A DNA stretch of 64,000 nucleotides, taken from the NCBI RefSeq assembly GCF_963169125.1, contig NC_084794.1, forward strand, positions 115,234,358 to 115,298,357, given 5' to 3'. Source of the stretch: Humulus lupulus (Eukaryota; Streptophyta; Magnoliopsida; Rosales; Cannabaceae). Within the stretch, counting starts at the first letter, position 1. Each line of letters begins with the position of its first letter. Made by a program: the position numbers and the translations under genes. Of this stretch, positions 56,263 to 64,000 are shown piece after piece. The notes under the pieces are model-generated. The model was not told where the DNA came from. It made no database searches and was given only the letters and a program-made list of their open reading frames with translations.

Positions 56263-59156
56263 ATGTCCAAAGAGCTTCATCAGCTCCACCAACAAGGATT
56301 CTACGCCTTCGACAACGAAATCCTCCAGATGGCTCGATAGAAAGAACAATGTTTCGAGAAGCATAAACAAGTGGCTGGCAGTAGCCAGGCTCTTACCGTA
56401 CAGGAGAATTCAGAACCAACTACGATGAGACCTCGTAAAGCTGGCCTCTTAGAGGAGGAGGCCAATGCTAGTCCGATGCTATCAACTACCCCGTATCCCG
56501 CCATAGGATTCGAAGCAGAAGACCTTCCGAGCAAGCTATGACATCGGGGTGCCTTGAATAAAATACTTGCCAACTACGGGGTAAACGACAACGAGATACT
56601 AGCGCGCCTGGCTTGAGAGGATGAGAGGGTACACGAAAGCGTTCAGGGGCTTGGGCCTTGGAGCGCCTCACATCTTCAAGCGGGTGCAGCCCTGCCGCTA
56701 CACCAATACTATGTTGACTTCCTCAAATACATCGGCATAGCCTCGTTTCAACTATCTCCTAACAACTATCGGGTATTGGCTGGACTCTACGTCTTATACA
56801 AGACCCAAAATTGGCCTACTCCATCCCCCGTTGAGATACTATATATCTACAGTTTTCAGCGATGCTCGAAGAAGGGGGAGAAAGGGGGATATTACACCCT
56901 GATGAAACACACAAGTCCGAGGAAAGGCTATAAAGCTCCGTGCGGCAACGAGAATGACGCTCGGGATTATAGAGCTCAATTATTTTTGGTAGATGGTTTC
57001 CCAATGAGGACTAATCCCACCTTACTCCTAGACTTCACAACCGTTGATAAGTATCAAACACGCGTAAGTTAGCCCGATGGCCCTTAGCTCGTAACTGATA
57101 TGTGTACATATTGCCTTAATCAGGTTCGTATCGTCGTACCCCATTCGTTGATTCCTTCGACGAGAGGCTTTGGGCGATAGGATCTCTTCCCAATGAAGAG
57201 CTAGAGCTCCCCTGTCTCATCACCAATGCCCGTCTTCGATAGTGTGGGCTGCTGTAGGCGGGGAAAAGTGTAAATTTGATGGTCCTTACCTAGTTTCGGG
57301 CTCGAAGAGATCTCGGATGGAAGAGAAGCTACACACGGATTTCATGGCGGCCAAGGGGCTCCAGCAATGCCAGCATCAACTTCGCGAGGAGCGCGCGGAG
57401 AGTGTTCTTGCTATCAAAGTCGTTGTGGAGGTGAAAGAAGACAAGGAGCTTGAGGCGGAGCTAGAAGCAGGGATCGAATCGTCCTTTGCGCATCAAGGTA
57501 AATCTCCGATCATTCTTCACTATGCTAGGCGCGTAGGGGAGGGAACCAGTCCCGACCATATCTTGTTTTCTCCCTCTCTTCTTGAATGTGGCCAAGTTTC
57601 AGAGCGTTGCTAGTCTGCGGAAGAGTACCAAGATTACCAGGATCTCATCGACGCGTTCCTCCACAACCTAAAGAGAAAAAGGCACCCTCCCGGCTTCGTA
57701 CCTCTTGATGAATCGACGACCATGCATGCATCTTGGTTTTGTCTGTACATAAGAGATGGGTCATCTTGTACGTGATTTTTCTTGTACCATCCTCCATTCC
57801 AAGGAGCCTGATCGTGGTTGGGATCCCGAGGAGTTTTATCTTTCTTTTATGCATGTATTATCCTGTTATGGTTTTCTTTTCATTTATCGAGACTAACCAG
57901 GGTGTTTCCTTTGTGCAGATAGCATGGGCCTTTCATATTTGGTGCGCTAGAAACGTCAAAGGGTGTCGGGCCCCTCTGAGATCGACCTCCTGACGGCCTC
58001 GACACCAGTGCTCATGCCCCCTTCATCCATTCCAGCACCCTCAACCGCTGTTCCAATGGCCCTTACCTTGAGCGCAGCAGTAGCAGGCGAGGTCATAGAC
58101 CTTGAGGCCTCCTCTTCCCAAGATGGGGGATTCTCCGGGAAAGGCAAGGAAAATCCTCCTAATCCCGCCAAGCCAAGGATCCCCGGTTGGTCATCTTTTT
58201 GGAGTATTACAATGATGACAGCTTGGGTCTACATAGGGAGGTCACTGAATACTACAATGCTCACATCAGCGAAGGCAACGAGAGTGTCTGACTGCTGACC
58301 GAATTTCTGCATGAGGACTGGCTGAAGGAACCTGTCTCTGCTCCTCATGATGAAGAACTTGAACCTCTCCTTGCGGGGAGAATAGGAGAGAGGGCCATAC
58401 CACTCAGCACGGAAATTCTATAGGGATTAACGACCTCCTTGTGTGAGATGACCGCAGGTAGTTTCGCCCGTTGTGGTGGTGACAACGAGGTGGCGCTAGT
58501 GGCAACCATCTGTCACGCTGCCACTAGAGTAAGTGTTGATTTCTGTTTAAGTTCAATGAATATCTTGTCTTTTTGGCTGATTCATCATCCTGAATTTACA
58601 GATTGCTGCCTTAAATCAATGACTTGGGGACCTGGTGATGACGCGGCCCCTTAAGCTAAAGAAGACTCGGGAGGAGCTGGCTCGCGTCCAGGTGGAGCTT
58701 GCTGAAACCCAAGAGATTGTAGTTCTTCTGGAGGAACATTCACAGCTTCAGAAAGAGGTGGAGGACACCAGGGGTCGCGTCTGAGAGGTGGAGGATCAAC
58801 TGGTCATGGAGAGGTCAAAGCTGTCCGCCTTGGAGGAAACATCTGCCAAGTTATTGGAAGATGCCGCGGTCCGGACACGGACCGTGGAGGAGGAATTGGC
58901 CAAAGTCTGGGAGGAGTTTCGATTGAGCCGAGTGGAACTTGAAACCTGTGTCGGTGAGCTGGAAAAATCCAACGGGGAATTTTCCAAAGACCTCGACATG
59001 ATGGCTGAGGACATGATCTTTATTGCGTGGCAGAGCAACAAGGACATGGACCTCTCTTTCACAGAGGATCCTGACATGAGGATGAAACTCGAGGCGTGTC
59101 TCGAGGCGGACATTGCCTGCACAGCTCAAGAGAGAGAGGCCTCGGCGGCGGGCTAG
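56263..59156 (+). pseudogene. Antisense gene of the Tat element (PF04195-like, coiled coil)
   Basis: ATG 56263 (MSKELHQLHQQGFYAFDNEI), with stops at about 56338, 56539 and 56614, leads in one frame to PLHQYYVDFLKYIGIASFQL, NNYRVLAGLYVLYKTQNWPT and PSPVEILYIYSFQR. This is the 'putative gypsy-type transposon' domain as I recognise it. An intron at about 57064-57122 (GTAAGT..AATCAG) follows DKYQTR. Later parts are 57242-57490, 57963-58298 (a Pro/Ser-rich segment with GEVIDLEASSSQDGG) and, after a GTAAGT..TTACAG intron at about 58530-58601, a long coiled coil (58660-59153) ending AWQSNKDMDLSF..AQEREAS. Function unknown. Confidence 0.78.
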
Positions 59157-60456
59157 ATTCCTGAAGAGAACCCAGTGGTCGAGCTAGTGACAGAGGTGTC
59201 ATCAGGCAAAGGCCCCCAGTAATTCCTTAAGTAGAACAGGCCTGCGTGCCATAATTTTTAGGGGTATAAACACTCAATGTTCGAGCCCCCGAGCACACTT
59301 GTACTTATTTTCCTGTTTAATTATGCATATTTCCTTTCACTTGATTTGGTTCTCTGAATTCAACGTAACTTAAATTTCCACGAGGATAAGCACTCAAACC
59401 ATTTTATACACTTGGTTCTATAAATTCAACATAACACGAATGTCACGAGAACAAGAACTCAAACCATTTTAAACATTTGGTTCTATAAATTCAACATAAC
59501 ACGGATGTCACGAGAACAAGAACTCAAACTGTTTTAAATAGTTGGTTCTATAAATTCAACGTAACATGAATGTCATGAGAACAAGAACTCAAGCTATTTT
59601 ACAAGTAGTTCCCATGTTTAGTCTCTTGTAGACCCATAGTCCTAGAAGTAACTTTGACGTGAAATTTACCGTTGGTCTTCACTTGGAGTCCTATGCCCCT
59701 GCAATCCAAAGATTCAGGCTTTTAGGGGTCCTGGCATGTGAAATCACCTGCCCCCTGGGTATGAACTACTCGAGAGGTCGGGGGTTTCAACACTGCTCTC
59801 CTCAGGAGGTGATGTTAACGAAGCGCCTAGGCGTAGGTTGCCTGGGTATCCGTCCGTACCGCACAAATCAAGATTTGGTTATTACTCTCTAGGCACGCGC
59901 TGTCCTCAGTAGGTAACCTAAATTCTTAAGTATGCATTATACTTGGTTTTTTTGGATATGGGATAGTGACATTAGGAGCACTTTGCTCGTCGACTAGCCA
60001 AGCTCCCCATGTCACGAATTTCCAGAGGCCAAGTATGGGCTACTTGGCCTTCCCTTCGCATCTCGAGACCAAGAGACTTAGGCAGAGCTCGTCGGGCCCG
60101 GTGTCCATGGGAGGTGACAATAGTCTAATATCCCGCTACTTAGGTTATCTAGCTCCTAGATGCTAAGATTAGTTCTTCCAGGAACAAGCTTCCTTTTAGG
60201 CTAGACTTAACTAGTTTCCTAGGATTTTCTTTGTGAGGCATAGTGTTGCCCTAACTCCATGCCCCCCAAGTGATCGGAGACTAGTCTGCGGTCACTTGTC
60301 CAGGCGAGCGGGTGCTCTTACACAACATTAACAAAATATATAAGAAAACAAAGAACATAAGCAAAACAAAACTAAATTTCTTACCGCATTTTATATACAC
60401 GGTTTCCATTACATGTGCCTGAAGGCTACCGGGGGATTATAGAAATAGACAATGTT
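59157..60456. other. Region between antisense gene and pol
   Basis: No gene. Contains the 65-bp tandem repeats at 59346-59606 and mixed sequence. The two converging transcription units would end here. Confidence 0.65.
59346..59606. repeat. Four-copy 65-bp tandem repeat
   Basis: Units start with TTGGTTCT at 59346, 59412, 59477 and 59542. Each reads TTGGTTCTATAAATTCAACA, then AACACGAATGTCACGAGAAC and AAGAACTCAAACCATTTTA with small changes. Units 2-4 are much closer to each other than to unit 1. Confidence 0.92.
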
Positions 60457-61690
60457 TTACTGCTCATATTGCTGGTAATACCAATGAAGATGCTCGGCAT
60501 TCCAGGCGTGAGGAATCAGCTCCCCACTAAGTTGGGCTAATTTGTATGTTCTAGGACATACAACGCTCTCGACTCGGTATGGGCCCTCCCAGTTGGGTCC
60601 CAGTACTCCTGCACCGGGGTCTCGGGTGGTTTAGAAGACTCTTCGCAACACCAGATCTTCGACCCCAAATTTCCTATCTTTCACTTTGGAGTTAAAATAT
60701 CTGGCCACCTTCAGCTGGTAGGACGCTACTCGAAGCTAAGAAGCTTCACATAGCTCCTCCACGGACTCCCGAAGTAAAGCATGGTTCGTGATCGGATCAT
60801 ACGTATCCTGTCAGTGTGTGGAGATTGCTGCTTCAACCAGGAGCATAGCCTCATACCCGTAGGCCATAGAGAATGGAGAATGGCCGGTGGAGGTCCAGGT
60901 AGTGGTGCAGTGGCTCCACAGTGCCCTAGGCAACTCCTCGGGCCATGCTCCTTTTGCCTGCTCCAGCCTTTTCTTCAAAGTGGACTTGAGTGTTTTGTTA
61001 ACTAATTCCACTTGGCCATTGGCTTGCGAATGGGCCACGGAAAATAATCTCTTGATGATACCATGCCGTTGACAGAAGTCCGTGAACACTTCGTTGTCGA
61101 ACTGCAATCCATTGTCGGAGACTATCTTCCTCGGGAGCCATACCGACAAATGATGGTTTTAATGATGAAATCCTAAGCCTTTTTGGAGGTAATTGTAGCG
61201 AGTGGCTCGGCCTCAACCCACTTCATGAAGTATCGGTGACCACTATGGCATATTTCACCCCTCCCTTCCCTGTAGGCAGGGACCCGATAAGGTCGATGTC
61301 CCAGACAGCCAAAGGCCATGGGCCAGTCATCTGCGTAAGCTTATTTGGAGGCGCTCGGAGGATAATGGCGAAGTGCTGGCACTTGTCGCATTTCTTGACG
61401 TAATCCATCGCATCTCCATTCATGGTGGGCCAAAAATACACTTGCCTTAATATCTTCTTGGAGAGGCTTTGCCCCTCAGCGTGATCTCCGTAGAAACCTT
61501 TGTGTACCTCTCGTAGTATTAAACCGACTTCTTGCTTGGACACGCTCCGAAGAAAGGGCAAAGAATAACCTTGTCTGTAAAGCCTACTATCCATGATTAT
61601 GTACCTTGGTACTTGGTACGAAAACTTTCGAGCTGCCTTCTTATCTTGGGGCAACTCACCGGAGATGAGGTATTTAACTATTGGCTCCAT
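60457..61690 (-). pseudogene. pol: Tat integrase (catalytic residues kept)
   Basis: The frame 61690-61223 has the HHCC zinc site (HKGFYGDHAEGQ..CDKCQHF) and the first catalytic Asp in WPLAVWDIDLIGSLPTGKGG. After a frameshift near 61215, the frame 61149-60811 shows the second Asp in KIVSDNGLQFDNEVF and the Glu in NGQVELVNKTLKS. The C-terminal part (60690-60457) reads FGVEDLVLRRVF, a stop, then GVLGPNWEGPYRVES and NAEHLHWYY. Thus D, D and E are intact but the frame is broken at least twice. Confidence 0.92.
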
Positions 61691-61699
61691 CCACCCATC

Positions 61700-62330
61700 T
61701 TAGGGTTGTACTGACTCAACCTCTCCTGGAGTTGAGATACTCAGAGACTCCAAGTAGGAAATGGGGGAACACATTGATTAATTCAGCATCTTTGGTCGTG
61801 GCCAGTTTAGCCAGGGAGTTTGCATTAGAATTTTGCTCCCGCAGTACTTGCCGAATAGTGAATCTTCGGAAGTTATGCAACATTTCTTGAACCCTTGCCA
61901 AATACGCTGCCATCTTTGTTCCCCGGGCCTGGTACTCTCTGAGAAATTGGTTCACCATGAGTTGATGAATCACTAAATATTTTGAGTCTTTCGGCCTTGA
62001 GCTCCAGTGTCATGCGAAGCCCAGCGATTAAGGCTTCATATTCCGCTTCATTATTAGAGGCGCTAAACATAAAGTGGAGGGCACTATGCACCCTATACCC
62101 CTCGGGGGAAACCAAAATAAGTCCCACCCTGGTGCCATTTTTGTTCGAAGACCCATCCACGAACAGCTTCCATGCTAGTCCGACCACTGGGGTGCACTTG
62201 GTCCTCTCCTGATTCTTGGTGCACTCGGTAATGAAATCAGCGAGTGCTTAAGCTTTTATGACAGTCCTCGGATGATAGGTGATGTCAAACTGACTTAGCT
62301 CCACCGACCACTTCAAGAGTCTTCCCAATG
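61700..62330 (-). pseudogene. pol: Tat RT remnant and RNase H
   Basis: Begins in the RT-RNase H connection (LLKWSVELSQFDITYHPRTV, then a stop before ALADFITECT), so the RT palm is missing. RNase H follows: WKLFVDGSSNKNGTRVGLIL (first Asp), SASNNEAEYEALIAGL (Glu), LKIFSDS (Asp), a frameshift near 61960, then LMVNQFLREYQARG and EQNSNANSLAKLA. In the last motif relatives have N-x-x-A-D, so the final Asp is Asn. The cellular-like RNase H arrangement is typical of the lineage. Confidence 0.9.
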
Positions 62331-62785
62331 ATAGGTGATGGGTCGCGATCCCGGTTGATGCTCGGAGTCGGGATCTAATAGACTTCTCTCAACAGGCCCG
62401 CGTCTTCCTGCCTTATTGCACCTCCGGGCATTGAGGTTGTCTCACAGGTTGACCTGTCCCCGAAAGGCACCATTATCCGCTGGACAATCCACTTCGGTCT
62501 CTCCATCAGACTCGACGTTTTCATTTACCAAGATACTGATGTCATGTTCTTAGTTTTGTGGGGCGTTCCTCCGGCGAGTCCCTAGACCGTTATTCCTACG
62601 GGTCTAGGTAGGTCCCAAGGGGACACTAGCTGCATGCCTTGCACAATCTGTATGGGCACGTCGGGGCAGAACGCCCCGAGCTCCACATGCCCTGGCTACC
62701 TGGCGGTGTCCTTGAGCCCCTGGTCATTATCTTTTCCAGCCTGCTGAGGAACATGGTGGCCTTCAGTTTCTTGACGAGCTATCTT
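62331..62785 (-). other. Gag linker and deletion junction of the Tat element
   Basis: Non-continuous gag-like text (NENVESDGETEVDCPADNGA, FRGQVNL) leads directly into the RT connection. The string ATGATAGGTGATG occurs at both about 62269 and 62325, close to the junction. No zinc knuckle, protease or RT motifs are found, so at least 2-3 kb of a normal Tat element is missing. Confidence 0.65.
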
Positions 62786-63337
62786 CTACTTTGGAGTAGG
62801 ATTATCATCAGCCTTTCCCTTACCACAGTCCTGTGGTGGCATCAAGGTTCCAGCTCCTACCGGATCAGCTGGCGGATCTCGTGCCTCAGCGACTGGGTGC
62901 TCGGGAGGCACCCCAGCCGCATTGACAGGTGGAACTCCAGCAAGGTGTGTAGGTGGCATGCCAGTTGGATGCCAAGCTGGTACGTTGTCATTAGGGTCCA
63001 CTCGCAACCCCTGGGCTGCAAGAGTGGCCTTCATGGCAAGTACTATCTCCTGAAGGGCGGCGATGTTACCTTCATGAGCATCAATCTTTTGTTGCTAGGT
63101 GGCCACCTACTCACGGAGCACCACCACCTCTAGTATCTCTTCCACATTCATGTATTGAGGGTATTCTTCCTCATAATACCCCTGGTCGACACTATCCTCG
63201 CCGTCATATTCAGCGTATTCGTTGTAGTCCTCCATCATCTCAGGCACGTCCTGAGGTGGTTGCCTACTAGGTTCTCATCCTTCAACTCCGGTAGGAGAGA
63301 GCACTTCATCAATAACATTTCTTTGTGTAGTTACCAT
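62786..63337 (-). pseudogene. gag: Tat gag N-terminus
   Basis: ATG at 63337 (MVTTQRNVIDEVLSPTGVEG, then a stop) starts shortly after the primer-binding site. The frame continues with an acidic Tyr-rich part (NEYAEYDGEDSVDQGYYEEE), two stops, and the open segment 63034-62786. That segment reads MKATLAAQGLRVDPNDNVPA followed by proline-rich repeats (GMPPTHLAGVPPVNAAGVPP). It matches the N-terminal linker of Tat gag proteins in composition. The capsid domain is absent. Confidence 0.72.
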
Positions 63338-63368
63338 GGCTATGAGTGTTTCAAATGCTTTCTTCAGA

Positions 63369-63386
63369 CTCTCAATAAAAGCACCA
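63369..63386 (-). other. Primer-binding site of the Tat element
   Basis: TGGTGCTTTTATTGAGAG on the minus strand, three bases from the LTR end at 63390. Its 3'-end complement (..AAAGCACCA) suits a tRNA; I think tRNA-Arg but have not verified it. Confidence 0.7.
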
Positions 63387-63389
63387 AAA

Positions 63390-64000
63390 TGTTGACTTCC
63401 TTTTTCACAATCAACTCTAAAAAGAGAGATTAAAGAAATAAATGAATAGAACACAAGGAGTTTTATGTGGTATAGGTTATAAGAGAACCCTAGTCCACGA
63501 GTCTCTGGTATTAAGAGGATTGGGAGCTTGTGAGGGCAAGCTTCAATGAAGTATTGTCAAGCAGCGTTTAGATTGCTCTGAGTACAAGGTGTTTTTTCTC
63601 TAAAAAACTGAATCCTTTACAATGAAACTCCCAACCCTATTTATAGTGGCTGGGGTCATTAATATTAATCATAAGTAATTAATACACATTCTTTCCATTA
63701 TTGGGGGATTAATACACTTCAATGCACTGGGTTGCATTGAATAGAGACCATGTCCCAAGCGATATTTGCGGGGCCCACTACAGAAAGATAACCACTTTAT
63801 GGGGAACATGCCCTTGGTGCTGTCAGGGCATGTTGTATGCTTTTCCGTGTCAGGCAGCGTAGTGGGAGTGCTAATTGTCGAGTCGTACCATCGACAACAC
63901 TATAGGCAGATCGCCCAGAAAAGGTTGTCAGGTTTTCCTCTAAGGCTGCTAACCCGCATTGCCTGACACCTGGCTTATCCTTTAGATCCCGAGGACTAGG
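63390..64000 (-). repeat. 5' LTR of the Tat element (partial)
   Basis: Matches 54470-55078 for 611 bp, then leaves the window. It would end near 64256 if the same length as the 3' copy. Scattered differences (for example TTACGTGG against TTATGTGG) are mostly transitions. Confidence 0.92.

Larger units (their letters stand above)
54470..64000 (-). mobile_element. Tat-lineage Ty3/gypsy element with antisense gene (runs off window)
   Basis: Both LTRs begin (plus strand) TGTTGACT and share about 610 bp within the window. The primer-binding site is at 63369-63386, gag at 63337-62786, and a truncated RT/RNase H and integrase at 62330-60457, all on the minus strand. The polypurine tract is at 55337-55352, next to the 3' LTR. 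Between integrase and polypurine tract is an intron-bearing gene on the plus strand, the arrangement reported for Grande and other Tat elements. Most of gag, protease and RT are deleted. The right end and TSD lie beyond 64000. Confidence 0.9.

Noticed and set aside
59346..59606. CRISPR-like array of four regular 65-bp units
   Set aside because: The units are continuous tandem repeats without unique spacers, in a plant retroelement.

Overview
This 64 kb window is plant nuclear DNA, almost certainly from a eudicot. The evidence is Ty1/copia and Ty3/gypsy (Athila-type and Tat-type) LTR retrotransposons, a plant L1-type LINE with a DUF4283/zinc-knuckle ORF1, hAT- and Mutator-like fragments, and a host gene with five short GT-AG introns. 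I cannot fix the species from sequence alone. Two probable host genes are present; nearly all the rest is repeat-derived, and every autonomous element I could read carries stops, frameshifts or lost catalytic residues.

Region 1 (1-32551) is one nest of retrotransposons up to five deep, resolved by target-site duplications (TSDs). A long minus-strand LTR (1-1242 plus 32153-32551) was split by a Ty1/copia element (1243-32152, TSD CTTAT). That copia carries a solo LTR in its 5' LTR (2929-4876), a deleted Tat-like element between its pre-integrase and integrase regions (8749-11025), and a complete Athila-like element in its RNase H (13409-29929, TSD AAGCC). The Athila RT is split by a solo LTR (18260-22874, TSD GAAGG), which is itself split by another solo LTR (20168-22078, TSD CGCTT).

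Region 2 (32552-45240) holds a minus-strand primer-binding-site/LTR remnant, a tandem array of roughly 375-bp units rich in degenerate GTC..GAC motifs, a solo LTR (34919-37278, TSD CATAT), an L1-type LINE (37414-42304, minus) and the N-terminal part of a Mutator-like transposase (43919-44404, minus).

Region 3 (45241-53100) is the gene island: a hAT-type MITE (45481-46230, 8-bp TSD CTACAAAT), a NAT9-like GNAT acetyltransferase gene (six exons, 46453-48597, plus), a convergent single-exon AIR12-like DOMON gene (49145-49717, minus), a Mutator-like non-autonomous element with long terminal inverted repeats, and AT-rich intergenic DNA.

Region 4 (53100-64000) has the end of a copia LTR with its primer-binding site, then a minus-strand Tat-lineage gypsy element running off the window. 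Between pol and the 3' LTR this element carries an intron-containing gene in the opposite orientation with its own TATA box. The most interesting cross-cutting pattern is that nearly every LTR family here carries its own cluster of short GC-rich palindromes (AGCGCT, GGCGATATATCGCC, CTCGCTATGCGAGG, a GCGGC/GCCGC arm pair), with one motif shared by two unrelated families.
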